Shown here: piece by piece, positions 1-9,378 of the stretch | Layout of the letters: each line of letters starts with the position of its first letter | Position numbering within the stretch: position 1 is the first letter of the stretch | Source: Dolichospermum circinale AWQC310F | GTDB taxonomy: Bacteria > Cyanobacteriota > Cyanobacteriia > Cyanobacteriales > Nostocaceae | Reading direction: 5' to 3' | Assembly (NCBI RefSeq): GCF_000426925.1 | Contig: NZ_KE384685.1 | Span: 29,074-66,870, forward strand | Length of the DNA: 37,797 nucleotides | Made by a program: the position numbers and the translations under genes | The notes under the pieces: generated by a model | What the model saw: the letters and a program-made list of their open reading frames with translations, nothing else | Told to the model about the DNA's origin: nothing | Database searches by the model: none

Positions 1-97
1 CTGGACTAGCATCAAAATTCAGCTATGTTGGTGGAGCGTAAAGTCCACAACCAAACTGAGTAAAACGAGCTTCTTTTGCGGATAACATATATTTCAT
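1..97 (-). pseudogene. Class I SAM methyltransferase, N-terminal part, with in-frame stop (runs off left edge)
   Basis: An ATG at 95-97 lies four bases below the stop of the neighbouring glycosyltransferase and opens a frame reading MKYMLSAKEARFTQFGCGLYAPPT, then TAG (23-25), then LNFDASP to the window edge. The pattern FGCGLYAPPT-W-LNFDASP is what I would expect at the start of a class I SAM-dependent methyltransferase of the kind common in cyanobacterial glycan loci, with GCG as the SAM-binding glycine motif and the Asp in NFD near the adenosine. The TAG sits where a Trp (TGG) is normally found, so one G-to-A change would explain it. The same frame stays open on both sides of the stop. I infer a recent nonsense mutation or a sequencing error. 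The rest of the gene is outside the window, so whether a shortened protein restarts further on cannot be seen. Confidence 0.6.
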
Positions 98-101
98 GTA
101 G

Positions 102-1229
102 TTAAATATACTCATGGAATGTTTTCTGGACAACATCAACACAGCGTGACCAAGTATACTGTTTTGCGTGTTCTTTTCCGCGCTGACTATAATCTCCTCG
201 CAGTTGCGAATTTTTCTCCAGTTGGATGAGAATATCAACAATGGTTGCTGTATCTTCAGGTTCAACAACAATACCTGCTGTTCCCACTACTTCTGGTAAG
301 GAAGCGCGGTTGCTGACTACTGAAGGAGTTCCTGCTGCCATTGATTCTATTGCTGGAATACCAAAGCCCTCATAATGGGAAAGAAACAATAGTGAGGAAG
401 CACAACGCATCAGCCGAGGTAAATCATGATCTGGTACTATTCCTAATAGTTTTACATTAGGTAAATCTTTAGCTGCTGCAACATATTCTAGTTCTGAATC
501 TCCAGCTACGACAATCTGGATATCAGAATTTTTATCTAGCAAACCTTTGGCTACATTGAGAACAAAATCTGCACCTTTTCTTAATCTTAAACCACCAATA
601 ATGAAGGTATACGGATTATTTACAGGTCTTTCTAGCTTAATCGGATCAATTGAGGCAATATCATAAAAAGATTGTTCTACACCACAACCAACAACAATTA
701 TTTTATTGGCATCTGCTCCGAGTAATTCAATCATCCGGCGTTTGGAAAATTCGGAAATGGTAAAAACAACCCTATAATTAGCCAAAGCCCTATAAATCCA
801 CTGACTCCATTTATAACGAAACCAACGATGTTGAGGAGTATTTGACCAAGGTAAATCAGTCTCAAATGCTTGCAAATCATAAATAGTTACAGCAACTGGA
901 CAGGATGATACAGGAATATAGGTTTCCATTGGTGTAAATAACCAATCTGTTTTTTCAGAAAGGTATCTGTCCATTTTAGGAAATTGCGTTAATTTCCACA
1001 GTCGTTCGGTGATATTTTCTGGAAAGGGGAAAGTTTTTAATGGTATATCTTGCAGGGGAGAACGAGAATCAAGTTTACCATCTGCTTGTAACCATTGTCG
1101 GGAACATAGCAACTCTAAGTTTATTGACTCCTGTGAAGCTAATCCCAACAATATGTTGTTGATATGTCTTCCTGCACCTGTACAGGGTAAATAGGTACGA
1201 ATGGGGTGGATATATGAAGTAATGTTCAT
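102..1229 (-). CDS. Glycosyltransferase family 4 (GT-B fold)
   Basis: A retaining GT4-type enzyme that would transfer a sugar from a nucleotide donor to the growing glycan on the cytoplasmic side of the membrane. The C-terminal Rossmann half carries the E-x7-E signature (YEGFGIPAIE, about residues 287-295), followed by ESMAAGTPSVVS and SLPEVVG, the usual donor-binding loop. The N-terminal half begins with MNITSYIHPIRTYLP and a TGAGRHINN loop. I chose the ATG at 1227-1229 (375 aa). A TTG two codons upstream is possible but weaker. It lies 9 bp below the FkbM gene and is probably cotranscribed with it. Donor and acceptor cannot be deduced. Family assignment is firm; specificity is unknown. Confidence 0.9.
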   Translation of the reverse strand: MNITSYIHPIRTYLPCTGAGRHINNILLGLASQESINLELLCSRQWLQADGKLDSRSPLQDIPLKTFPFPENITERLWKLTQFPKMDRYLSEKTDWLFTPMETYIPVSSCPVAVTIYDLQAFETDLPWSNTPQHRWFRYKWSQWIYRALANYRVVFTISEFSKRRMIELLGADANKIIVVGCGVEQSFYDIASIDPIKLERPVNNPYTFIIGGLRLRKGADFVLNVAKGLLDKNSDIQIVVAGDSELEYVAAAKDLPNVKLLGIVPDHDLPRLMRCASSLLFLSHYEGFGIPAIESMAAGTPSVVSNRASLPEVVGTAGIVVEPEDTATIVDILIQLEKNSQLRGDYSQRGKEHAKQYTWSRCVDVVQKTFHEYI

Positions 1230-1238
1230 TATCAAAAA

Positions 1239-2120
1239 TCAAATATTTTTTTCAAACAAAAGATTTAAAATCTCTTTTTGATCCTGATAAGTTCCATCCT
1301 TTGCTTTTTCAATTCTATCTAAGTTAAAATGAACTGGGGTATAACCAAACTTCATAATTGAATCAACATAACTTTTTAATGTGATCCCTTGTGGTTCTAA
1401 AACGTAACCACAATATTCAATCATAATCCTTTTAACAATTCCATTCTTGAAGGTATTTTTTCCGCCTTCCAGAAATTTTAGTTCGTGACCTTCTATGTCT
1501 ATTTTGAGAAAATCTATGTTGGAAATATTATTAAATAATACAAAATCATCTAATGTATTAACATTAACGATAATTTCCGATTGAGCAGATGTCCATTTGC
1601 CAAGTCTTCCCCATCCAGAGTTCTGATGAGGACTCACAGAAAATACAAACTCTCCTGATTCTGAAGATAATGCGATATTACTGGTTATGCAGTTATCTAA
1701 GTTATTAATTGCAATATTCTCCTCTAGCTTTTTGTAATTACTTGGAGAAGGTTCTATAGCATAGACTTTTCCCTCTGATCCTACTAATTTGCTAAGGTTA
1801 AGAGTATAAAATCCTATATTTGCACCAACATCCAAACAGACCCAACCTGGTTTTATATACTTTTTTAAGAATGTAAGTTCGTGACGTTCATAAGTGCCTA
1901 AATAAACAGATTTTTGAATTTGATCACTAAAGTCAATGTTATATTTTAATTCATTACAGCTATAGATTCCATTTTGGAAAACGGTATTAATATATTCTGA
2001 TAAGAACAGTTTACCCCGAAAATCAGTATGACGATAAATGTCAAACATTTGTTGATTGCTGGTAATAATTTTACCAATGATATATGCAATTGGTCTTAGA
2101 GAATTTTTGAAACTTTTCAT
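1239..2120 (-). CDS. FkbM family SAM-dependent methyltransferase
   Basis: This enzyme would O-methylate a sugar hydroxyl of the glycan or its precursor, using S-adenosylmethionine. Residues 94-106 hold motif I (VCLDVGANIGFYT). An acidic adenosine-binding loop follows (YAIEPSP), and the FkbM hallmark FLKIDIEGHE lies at about 204-213. The length of 293 aa is normal for the family. The N-terminal 90 residues are a less conserved cap. It sits between two glycosyltransferases in the all-minus cluster, 9 bp above the downstream gene and 90 bp below the upstream one. It is one of two FkbM genes here; the other is at 14917-16032. The methyl acceptor is unknown. Confidence 0.88.
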   Translation of the reverse strand: MKSFKNSLRPIAYIIGKIITSNQQMFDIYRHTDFRGKLFLSEYINTVFQNGIYSCNELKYNIDFSDQIQKSVYLGTYERHELTFLKKYIKPGWVCLDVGANIGFYTLNLSKLVGSEGKVYAIEPSPSNYKKLEENIAINNLDNCITSNIALSSESGEFVFSVSPHQNSGWGRLGKWTSAQSEIIVNVNTLDDFVLFNNISNIDFLKIDIEGHELKFLEGGKNTFKNGIVKRIMIEYCGYVLEPQGITLKSYVDSIMKFGYTPVHFNLDRIEKAKDGTYQDQKEILNLLFEKNI

Positions 2121-2210
2121 GTTTATATTTACCTTTGTTTTTAGTTTAGATAATCAACTACATTTTTTTATTCTTGCTTGTTAATACATAAAGTCTCCAC
2201 CAAATGCAGA

Positions 2211-3470
2211 TTAGATTTTCATCTTTCTATAAACCTCTAAAGTTGTACTTAGTGTTTTTTCCCAGCTAAAGAGAGCCGCTCTATGCAAGCTATAGTGAGA
2301 GTATTTGGCACTTAAGTCAGAGTTGCAATATAGTTTGATCATGGATTCACAAAGAGAATCATTGTCTTTCGGTGATACCAAAAGTCCAGCATCCCCGACT
2401 ACTTCAGGTAAAGATGATGTATTAGAACTAATCACAGGACATCCACATTGCATTGCTTCTAAAACTGGTAGTCCAAACCCTTCATAAAGGGAAGGAAAAA
2501 TAAAACCAATTGCACCACTATATATTGCTGCTAAATCATTGTCATCTACAAATCCTGTAAAGTGAATAAATTTTAAGTCAGTTTCTGTTAACTGGTTAGC
2601 ATTAATCATAGATACTGCCGCATCTTTGCTACCTCCACAGATTACTAAATGTAAATCTTTCTTTTTTTCTTGCATAATAACTTGTTTAAAACAGGCTATT
2701 AAATGATTCATATTTTTATGAGGAGCGAGAGAATGAAGAGAGAGAAAGTACTCTCCTTCGGGAAGATGATATTTCTTCCTTGCGGCTTGAATAATGGATT
2801 TATCTGAAACAGGGTAAAAAAGCTCAGGAGAAGCAGCCAGATAAATTGTAACGACTTTTTCAGGATTTAACTGTCGTCTGTTTAATAAATCATTACGAGT
2901 AGCATCTGATATCGTCGTTACCCAATCATTAGGCTGGATAGTGTCTATAAGTCTTTGAGTAATACCACGTTGACCTGGAAGAAAATATTTTTCGTCTAAA
3001 ATTAAAGGAGTTAAGTCATAAACTGTTTGTAAATGACGATTGGGAAGAGCTTTTCTAACTTGTTTGGGAATCCGAGGGTAAGAAGAATGAAAAATGTCTG
3101 CTTCAGCTAGTATTTCTGGAGCGATTGGTTGCCTAATTATATTAAATAATCTAGAAATGTTAACTAAAGTTGACTGCTGGATTTTCTGAAAAATATTCTT
3201 ACCAGAATAGTTTTTACTGAATTGTATATTCAAATGATTGACACTTCTAGCAATGGAGTTAACTGGATATATTGCAGAACGAAGCTCAGTATAGGAATTA
3301 AGTAGCCTTTCTGTTTGAAGTGATGCTTCTATTGAGCCAGTAGCAGAAAAACTTAGGTTGTCTCCTAGTTCTTGATGCAATAAATCAGCTAATGTCCAAG
3401 CTGTACGAGCTACACCTGTTCTTGTTTTCGGGTTATCACCAACCGAAGAAATATCAAAGATTACTTTCAT
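2211..3470 (-). CDS. Glycosyltransferase family 4 (GT-B fold)
   Basis: A GT4 enzyme of 419 aa with ATG start. The N-terminus ([11 protein letters not shown], then RTGVART) is the first strand and acceptor-side loop of the GT-B fold. HSSYPRIP and TVYDLTPLI in the middle are typical of the mannosyltransferase-like subgroup of GT4. The C-terminal half has [17 protein letters not shown] and the E-x7-E motif [12 protein letters not shown] (E330 to E338), then [15 protein letters not shown]. The start lies 11 bp below the stop of the GT2 gene, which suggests cotranscription. The alpha-mannosyltransferase resemblance is by motif only and the real donor sugar is unknown. Confidence 0.9.
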   Translation of the reverse strand: MKVIFDISSVGDNPKTRTGVARTAWTLADLLHQELGDNLSFSATGSIEASLQTERLLNSYTELRSAIYPVNSIARSVNHLNIQFSKNYSGKNIFQKIQQSTLVNISRLFNIIRQPIAPEILAEADIFHSSYPRIPKQVRKALPNRHLQTVYDLTPLILDEKYFLPGQRGITQRLIDTIQPNDWVTTISDATRNDLLNRRQLNPEKVVTIYLAASPELFYPVSDKSIIQAARKKYHLPEGEYFLSLHSLAPHKNMNHLIACFKQVIMQEKKKDLHLVICGGSKDAAVSMINANQLTETDLKFIHFTGFVDDNDLAAIYSGAIGFIFPSLYEGFGLPVLEAMQCGCPVISSNTSSLPEVVGDAGLLVSPKDNDSLCESMIKLYCNSDLSAKYSHYSLHRAALFSWEKTLSTTLEVYRKMKI

Positions 3471-3481
3471 GATTTTATATA

Positions 3482-4468
3482 CTATCTAATCAATAACTGG
3501 CGCATACTACCAAATGTATATCTCGTCCAATAAGCTTGGGGATTTTTGCATGATAAAATCAATATTTTTAATACTTTAATGATTTGATTTATTCTAGGTT
3601 CTTGATGAATTTTAGCTAGATTTTCATACCATAGTAACCGCTCTAGCCATAATTTAGCAGGTTTGTATAAATTTTGATATTCTGGCTCATCAAAAAGACT
3701 TTGCACAATATATTGACCTTCTTGTTTCACCTTACTTGGAGCAGTTTTTTGTTCTTGATGGCATCTAAAATTAACTAATACTTGGTTAGAATAATTAACT
3801 TTAGGATAATAATGTAGATATCTAACTACTCGGTCAAAGTCAAATTGAATTTGTAAATTTTCGTTTAAATTACCAATATTTTTTAATAATTGAGTCTTAA
3901 ACCAAAACCCTGGTTGATGATAAACAGTATCTTTTTTGCTCGGTTTATTTGTAGTATTAAACTTAGTCAATAAGCCTTCAGGTGTAATATTTTGTGGAAA
4001 TACTTTTACTTGATTTCCTACTTCATCGAAATTATTGACCACACCTGCAAAAGCATTATAACCTTGAATACCCTGGGCAATAGCCAGCAAAGCACCTGGC
4101 ATTAAAATATCATCTGAATTTATCCAATTAAAGATTTCACCAGTTGCTCTTTCTAAGCCTTTATTGATAGCATGAGTTTGTCCCCTGTCTGGTTTACTTT
4201 CCCAGTAAGTAAGATAAGATTCATACTTTTTGATAATTTCAACAGAATTGTCTGTACTACCTCCATCAATTATTATATATTCTAAATTGGGATAACCTTG
4301 AAGTAACACTGAACGAATAGTTTCTTCCAGAAAGTGACCATAGTTATAGTTAGGAGTAACAACTGTGATTTTGGGATATTCTAGATTGAGCGATGAAAAA
4401 TTAGAATCAACTGAACTCTCACAAGACCAAGGCCAGCCAATTTTATTACTTACAGGAAAATTGTTCAC
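3482..4468 (-). CDS. Glycosyltransferase family 2 (GT-A fold)
   Basis: An inverting GT-A enzyme. ITVVTPNYNYGHFLEETIRS opens the nucleotide-binding domain near residue 34, followed by YIIIDGGSTDNSVEIIKKY and a DRGQTHAINKG loop. FNWINSDD at about residue 115 supplies the metal-binding acidic motif in place of the classic DxD. There are no membrane segments, so this is a soluble transferase acting at the inner membrane face. The start is GTG (4466-4468), since no better ATG lies nearby. It sits 18 bp below the methyltransferase at 4487. The 328-aa length fits the family. The linkage formed cannot be predicted. Confidence 0.9.
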   Translation of the reverse strand: MNNFPVSNKIGWPWSCESSVDSNFSSLNLEYPKITVVTPNYNYGHFLEETIRSVLLQGYPNLEYIIIDGGSTDNSVEIIKKYESYLTYWESKPDRGQTHAINKGLERATGEIFNWINSDDILMPGALLAIAQGIQGYNAFAGVVNNFDEVGNQVKVFPQNITPEGLLTKFNTTNKPSKKDTVYHQPGFWFKTQLLKNIGNLNENLQIQFDFDRVVRYLHYYPKVNYSNQVLVNFRCHQEQKTAPSKVKQEGQYIVQSLFDEPEYQNLYKPAKLWLERLLWYENLAKIHQEPRINQIIKVLKILILSCKNPQAYWTRYTFGSMRQLLIR

Positions 4469-4486
4469 GATGTGTATTGTATATTA

Positions 4487-5431
4487 TTAATTTGATTCTA
4501 AAATTGCGACAACATTAACAACTCGATGAATAATTTTGTCAGAAATATAAAGATAACGTCGAGCTAGGATTTCATCAAAAGAATGACCTACAATCTTTTC
4601 AAGAATTTGCTTAAACTTACAGATATATTTTGCATACCAAAATAGTTTACCTGGTCCCCATTGGTAATAGTCTAAAGATAAAACGCCAGTTTTTTCGCAA
4701 ATACAAGTAATATTTCGGCAAATAAATCCGCTATTTTCAACCATCAGATTAAACATTTCTTGATCATATTCTCTAGCAAAAAAGTTTTTCTCTTGAGATT
4801 CTCTTTCGTAAACTGAACCCTCAATATAAACAATGTTGCCTTTTTCTTTATAGGGAACTGTTAATAATATATCTCCTTCAGGCTTCAACACACGCTTAAT
4901 TTCAGTTAGTGCTTTTACGTCTCCATCTTTCTCTGGGTAGATATGCTCCAAAACAGAAATAGTAACTACTTTATCAAAAATATGGTCATTAAATGATAAA
5001 CAACGTACATCTTCACGATGATATTGAATATTGGAAATTCCATAAATATCGCAAATTTTGCTGTAAAGTTCAATTTCACTATCTATAATATTAATATAAT
5101 CAAAATGAGTATGAGGATACTTGTGAGCTAAAAAGATACTAAACCACTGAGGGCTGCTGACATCAAGAATGCGTTGACCTGGTTGTAGAGATAGCCGATC
5201 ATAAATAGCTGAAAACTCAGCATATCTCATGTAATCAATTAATTTTAATTGTTCTAAATTTAAAGAATTTTGTTTTAATTCTTCTCCTATTTCAGAAAAA
5301 CATTTCTCTAAAGTTGAGACAATAAAGTTTTTCAATTCTGGAATAAATGATGTTTTATTCATTTTCATATCCACAAATAAATTTGAGTGTATAAATACTT
5401 CAAAAAAACAACTAGAGTTTAATTTGCTCAT
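4487..5431 (-). CDS. Class I SAM-dependent methyltransferase with degenerate motif I
   Basis: A Rossmann methyltransferase fold is supported by ISVLEHIYPEKDGD (the strand and loop after motif II), then EIKRVLKPEGDILLTVPY (motif III, residues about 180-197). Motif I, however, reads RILDVSSPQWFSIFLAHK, where the usual D-x-G-x-G is D-V-S-S-P. The neighbour at 8476 is related in layout and also has an altered motif I ([11 protein letters not shown]), so the two may form one subfamily. I chose the ATG at 5429-5431; a GTG sits one codon earlier. An in-frame Met at residue 22 (MKMNKTS) is another possible start. Some unusual proteins of this fold are not methyltransferases, so catalytic activity is inferred. 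Confidence 0.75.
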   Translation of the reverse strand: MSKLNSSCFFEVFIHSNLFVDMKMNKTSFIPELKNFIVSTLEKCFSEIGEELKQNSLNLEQLKLIDYMRYAEFSAIYDRLSLQPGQRILDVSSPQWFSIFLAHKYPHTHFDYINIIDSEIELYSKICDIYGISNIQYHREDVRCLSFNDHIFDKVVTISVLEHIYPEKDGDVKALTEIKRVLKPEGDILLTVPYKEKGNIVYIEGSVYERESQEKNFFAREYDQEMFNLMVENSGFICRNITCICEKTGVLSLDYYQWGPGKLFWYAKYICKFKQILEKIVGHSFDEILARRYLYISDKIIHRVVNVVAILESN

Positions 5432-5494
5432 CACATAACAAAATATTTAAAAGCTAATTTTATTGAGTTACTGATAAATTAAATCTGAGTTGAT

Positions 5495-6688
5495 TTAAGC
5501 ACTACGGACAATCTCTAGAAAGAGGTATCCAAAGGCTTGAACCTCTTCTATATTTTTAATCCTAGCTAGATTTTCCTGATCTACATCTGGACCAGAAGAT
5601 AGCTGTCTCCACCATTCACCAATGAGTTCAGCTAGTTGTTCAGGAGAGTTACGATTAAAAAATACACTTCCTGGTGGGTTTTGCTCTAAATGAACTGGAA
5701 AATCAGAAATAATCATTTTCTTACCAAGACAACGAGCATCTTCGATTACTGTACTCCAACCTTCAAATAGAGATGGTTGAATCACAGCAAGAGAGCGCCG
5801 CATCAGTTGAATTTGGTCACTTCGAGGAATTAGACCTAATAAATATACTTGATTAGCTAACCCATAAGTATGGATAGTTGTCAGAATTTTATCAGAGTAG
5901 TTTGGTTGGCGGTGGTCATAAACATGACCAGTACAAACAACTTGAGGATAGATAGAATTTCCCTGAAGTATTTTCAAAGCTTCTAATACAATTAAATGGT
6001 TTTTGTGCTGCCAAAATTGATTACTAATCAAAAAGAACCTATCAGGTAAAAAATATTTACGTTGAGTTTCTATAGGATCTAATTTAAACCATAAATCTGG
6101 AAGGCTAGTGCGAAAATGCAATACTTCAGTTGCACATTGAGAATCAGGATAAAATTTCTGGAAATCAGCAGCAGATGTTTTACTGCTCAGAACAACCCTG
6201 GAACTTAATTCAGAAATTTGAGCGAAATAGCCATCACGATACTTTATTTCGGAGTCTGAAAATAAATTCGGCATATACTTGTGCTGAAAGTCAAATATCC
6301 AGGGAAATCCTCTATAGGAGAGATTGGCTTTATTAGGTGTTAAAAAAGGATAAACAAAGTCAATATTAGCCTTATTCAAAAAAGGTGATAACCGAGGTTC
6401 TGGATGTGGTTGAATAGTTCTAATAATTTTCCATTTTAAGCGATTGATAAAAGTATAAGGTTCTAATTCAGAATCTAGGTTATATTGGTAATCTAAGAGA
6501 TGTTTTAATTGCTCTTGAATTTCTGGTTCAGCATATTTACCATCAAATAACAAACTAAGTTCAAAAGTTGAGCGGACTTCATGAGGTAAGCTGGATAAAG
6601 CAAAAATAATATTTTTTATATACTCAGTGCCACCTATCCAACTACGTCCCCCTTGCATTAATAGACCAATTTTCAGAGGTTTATTCAT
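5495..6688 (-). CDS. Glycosyltransferase, GT4-like (GT-B fold)
   Basis: A 397-aa GT-B protein. The N-terminus KIGLLMQGGRSWIGGTEYIK has the glycine-rich acceptor-side loop. The C-terminal half has FFLISNQFWQHKNHLIVLEA (the R/N-x-x-x-K phosphate region) and QPSLFEGWSTVIEDARCLGK, where E-GWSTVIE supplies an E-x7-E-like pair. NSPEQLAELI near the end is also common in GT4 proteins. It overlaps the stop of the epimerase gene by 4 bp (ATGA, 6685-6688), which implies translational coupling. The start ATG is unambiguous. Family membership is clear from the layout, but the sequence is rather divergent and donor specificity is not predictable. Confidence 0.85.
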   Translation of the reverse strand: MNKPLKIGLLMQGGRSWIGGTEYIKNIIFALSSLPHEVRSTFELSLLFDGKYAEPEIQEQLKHLLDYQYNLDSELEPYTFINRLKWKIIRTIQPHPEPRLSPFLNKANIDFVYPFLTPNKANLSYRGFPWIFDFQHKYMPNLFSDSEIKYRDGYFAQISELSSRVVLSSKTSAADFQKFYPDSQCATEVLHFRTSLPDLWFKLDPIETQRKYFLPDRFFLISNQFWQHKNHLIVLEALKILQGNSIYPQVVCTGHVYDHRQPNYSDKILTTIHTYGLANQVYLLGLIPRSDQIQLMRRSLAVIQPSLFEGWSTVIEDARCLGKKMIISDFPVHLEQNPPGSVFFNRNSPEQLAELIGEWWRQLSSGPDVDQENLARIKNIEEVQAFGYLFLEIVRSA

Positions 6689-7620
6689 ACACCTACCAAC
6701 TCAGCACGACACCAGTTTACAAAAGTCTTAACTCCTCGTTTTAGTTCAACAGTGGGAGTAAAACCGATAGATTTTAATTTAGAAATATCAGCTTGCCAAT
6801 TAAGAGGATTTCCTGGAGGGACAATATTGTCAAATTCAGGTATAAACTTTACCTCTAGTGAATTTAACACCATTGTTGCCAGTTCAGAAATTTTTACCTC
6901 TTTGCCTGTCCCTAGATTATATACTTCTCCTGCCATTGGTGCAGATTCAACAACAACGTTTAATGCTCTAGCAATATCTAAAGCATGGATAAAATCACGG
7001 CTTTCTTCTCCTGTACCTTGTAGTAATAAAGAACCTTGAGTGATTGCTTTTTGGCAAATATCCCAAAGAACTTGACGACGTAAACCGGGTCCATAAGCAG
7101 AAAAAATTCTTAAACTAGCTGTTGGTAAAGCATAGATTTTTGTAAATTCTAGACACATTTGCTCACACATCAGTTTATGAAACCCATAGGGTGAAATAGG
7201 AGAAACTATTTGTGCTTCAGTTACAGGTAATGACTGAGGATTTCCATAGACTGCTGCGCTGGAAAGGAAGATAAATTTACACTTAGGAGAATAGAGACGT
7301 AGTGAATTAAGTAATTCAAAGGTAACTACCGAATTTGTATAAAAGTCTGAGATAGGTTCAGAGACAGATAAACCAACTGATGCACGACCAGCACAATGAA
7401 TGCAAATTGAAGGTAGATGTTCCTGTAATATTTCCTTTAAATCAGAACTTGGTAATCTGAGGCAATAGTATTTTGTGAGGTTGGCTAAAGGTGCATTTTC
7501 TGCTGGAGATGTACCAATACCGATGATAGACCATCCTTGTTCTGAGAAATAACGGGTAATGTAGCGCCCAAGAAAGCCAGTTACACCTGTAACCAAAGCA
7601 ATTTTATTATTTTCTGTCAT
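6685..7620 (-). CDS. NAD(P)-dependent nucleotide-sugar epimerase/dehydratase (extended SDR)
   Basis: This extended short-chain dehydrogenase acts on a nucleotide-activated sugar. The Rossmann motif TGVTGFLG (G12-x2-G15-x2-G18) binds NAD(P), and the catalytic set is S120/S121 (FLSSAAVYG) with Y145-x3-K149 (YGFHK). RDFIHALDIARAL and NLGTGKEVKISELA are the sugar-binding and C-terminal family features. The 311-aa length is normal for GalE/RmlB/RMD-like proteins. It is coupled by 4-bp ATGA overlaps to both neighbours. With gmd in the second part of the locus, it could be the reductase or epimerase that finishes a GDP-6-deoxyhexose, but nothing in the sequence proves that over a UDP- or dTDP-sugar role. 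Confidence 0.88.
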   Translation of the reverse strand: MTENNKIALVTGVTGFLGRYITRYFSEQGWSIIGIGTSPAENAPLANLTKYYCLRLPSSDLKEILQEHLPSICIHCAGRASVGLSVSEPISDFYTNSVVTFELLNSLRLYSPKCKFIFLSSAAVYGNPQSLPVTEAQIVSPISPYGFHKLMCEQMCLEFTKIYALPTASLRIFSAYGPGLRRQVLWDICQKAITQGSLLLQGTGEESRDFIHALDIARALNVVVESAPMAGEVYNLGTGKEVKISELATMVLNSLEVKFIPEFDNIVPPGNPLNWQADISKLKSIGFTPTVELKRGVKTFVNWCRAELVGV

Positions 7621-8465
7621 CGCTTAACGGCTAGGAATGAATACAGTCGTCCAGGGCTATTTAATTTTTGTGATACATACCAACCATAAAAGTCTTGCAA
7701 TATGTTAAATTCAGATAACTTAGTCCCTAATGTTACTCCACAGAACTTTGACAAAGAAGATTTAACTAAATTTTGATATTCTGCTTGACTCATTGGTGCA
7801 TAGTTGATAACACTTTCTAATGGAGCAAAAGAGCGAATTATTTGCAATTCGGCGGAAGAAATAGCATCTTTATATTCTTCTAAAAGATAGGCATTTTCTC
7901 CACCATAGAGATGATGAAGAGGATGAGAATCTAAAAATTGTTGTAAATCTTCTTTTCGAGAAATAATATGTTCACGGGTAGCAATAAAATAACCACCGGG
8001 CTTCAAAACTCTTGCTGCTTCTTTACACAGTTGTTTTAAATCCTTTGCGTGATGTAATACTGCTCTACCATAGACAATATCAAAACAATTGTCAGTGAAT
8101 GGCAATGTTTCACCCCAATCCTGCACAACTTGAATAGATAAATCTGTGTTTTTAGACAAACGATGAATTGCGTCAGCACCTACTAAGTCACTGGAATCTG
8201 GTTCTAATGCTGTCACAGAACATCCAGCTTTAGTAAAAGCGTAACTAGAAATTCCTCTCCCTGCTCCTATATCTAGAACTTTCCCTGGGATTTTCGGTTT
8301 CAGAAGTTGAATTAAAGCAGTCCATTCTTCGCTTTGGCTAAAACGTTCAGCAGCAGATTCTAGGGGGTCATCATAATAGCAATGCTGAACCAGTTCTTGT
8401 TTTTCAGGCTGATTTCTTAACCATTGAACTGCTTCTTCCCAACTATATTTAAAGTTTGAATTCAT
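7617..8465 (-). CDS. Class I SAM-dependent methyltransferase
   Basis: A canonical methyltransferase of 282 aa. Motif I is VLDIGAGRGISSYAF at about residues 63-77, the adenosine-binding acidic residue lies in VTALEPDSS, then come DNCFDIVYGRAVLHHAKD (motif II region) and AARVLKPGGYFIATREH (motif III). This layout is the methyltransferase-11/25 type common in glycan and secondary-metabolite loci. The start overlaps nothing upstream (10 bp gap to 8476), and the stop overlaps the epimerase start by 4 bp. The C-terminal third (after residue 165) is likely the acceptor-binding part and shows no recognisable domain. The substrate is inferred to be a sugar or sugar nucleotide from context only. Confidence 0.88.
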   Translation of the reverse strand: MNSNFKYSWEEAVQWLRNQPEKQELVQHCYYDDPLESAAERFSQSEEWTALIQLLKPKIPGKVLDIGAGRGISSYAFTKAGCSVTALEPDSSDLVGADAIHRLSKNTDLSIQVVQDWGETLPFTDNCFDIVYGRAVLHHAKDLKQLCKEAARVLKPGGYFIATREHIISRKEDLQQFLDSHPLHHLYGGENAYLLEEYKDAISSAELQIIRSFAPLESVINYAPMSQAEYQNLVKSSLSKFCGVTLGTKLSEFNILQDFYGWYVSQKLNSPGRLYSFLAVKR

Positions 8466-8475
8466 TGATTAAAAC

Positions 8476-9378
8476 CTATTTCCATAATTCTAAAGCAGCA
8501 ATACCTCGGCTACAGGCAGCGTAATCAGGATCATATTCTTTGGTACTATTAGGGTTAAAATATTTAGTATCATGAATATTAAAACCTTCAAATTTTTCAC
8601 AATACAGCTTATCACCTATTCGCCAACCACCTGATTCATAGCAATAGTATGTTTCTATCAGTTTAGAGGGGGAAAAGACATCAATCATTTTGTTAATTAA
8701 GTTTGAATCGAATTGCTGATACCAACCGAAATCAGTATATTTTCCGTAAGGAACTGTGATGTATACTTTTCCACCTGGTTTTGTTACTCGTTTTATTTCC
8801 GATACTGCCTTTAGGAAATCGAGTTTATTATTTTGTTTAAATTTATCATTAGGTGAATACATAGAATTATCCATCCCAATATGCTCAAGTGTTGATATAG
8901 ATACTACCTCATTGAAGTAATCATTCCTGAAAGGCATATAACGCAAATCACCAAAGTGGTATGATATTCTACTTTTCCAAAAACAATCAGCTTCTGGCTC
9001 TAATGTCATAATAGAGACTTCTTTCTTATTAAGCTTTAGATGAGATAGAATGTATTGATAATTGAGAATTGAACCTGCATCTAACAGCGTTCCTTCCGCA
9101 TTAGCAACGCGAGATAGAAACCAAAGATATTCAACTACCCTTTCATCTAAAAACTCACCATAACCTTCTGGGAGTGCTAGATTTTTTCTAAATGTTTCTA
9201 TTAAACTTTCTTCGTTAATAGATTGTTTTATAAAATATTCTTTAAACTGAGAGTAGCCATTTGACCAAGGTTTTCGACCATTTTTGATATATAAATCTAT
9301 TAATGCTTGACGAGAATGAATTGTTTTTTTCAGTATAACTTGATTATATATTTTTTTGATTTCATTCTTAATGTTCAT
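8476..9378 (-). CDS. Class I SAM-dependent methyltransferase-like protein with altered motif I
   Basis: The protein has 300 aa. The core is [17 protein letters not shown] (motif I position; the second glycine is replaced), [29 protein letters not shown] and [20 protein letters not shown]. The spacing and the closing [16 protein letters not shown] resemble the protein at 4487, so the two look like distant paralogues. The C-terminal region has [13 protein letters not shown] and four Cys overall but no clear metal site. The start ATG overlaps the acyltransferase stop by 11 bp. A methyl transfer to a sugar is the natural guess from context, but the altered SAM loop leaves room for a different reaction. 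Confidence 0.75.
   Translation of the reverse strand: MNIKNEIKKIYNQVILKKTIHSRQALIDLYIKNGRKPWSNGYSQFKEYFIKQSINEESLIETFRKNLALPEGYGEFLDERVVEYLWFLSRVANAEGTLLDAGSILNYQYILSHLKLNKKEVSIMTLEPEADCFWKSRISYHFGDLRYMPFRNDYFNEVVSISTLEHIGMDNSMYSPNDKFKQNNKLDFLKAVSEIKRVTKPGGKVYITVPYGKYTDFGWYQQFDSNLINKMIDVFSPSKLIETYYCYESGGWRIGDKLYCEKFEGFNIHDTKYFNPNSTKEYDPDYAACSRGIAALELWK

Noticed and set aside
23-97. A 24-residue ORF ending FGCGLYAPPT, at first sight like a peptide (RiPP) precursor
   Set aside because: The frame continues past the stop as a recognisable methyltransferase start, so a broken methyltransferase explains it better.
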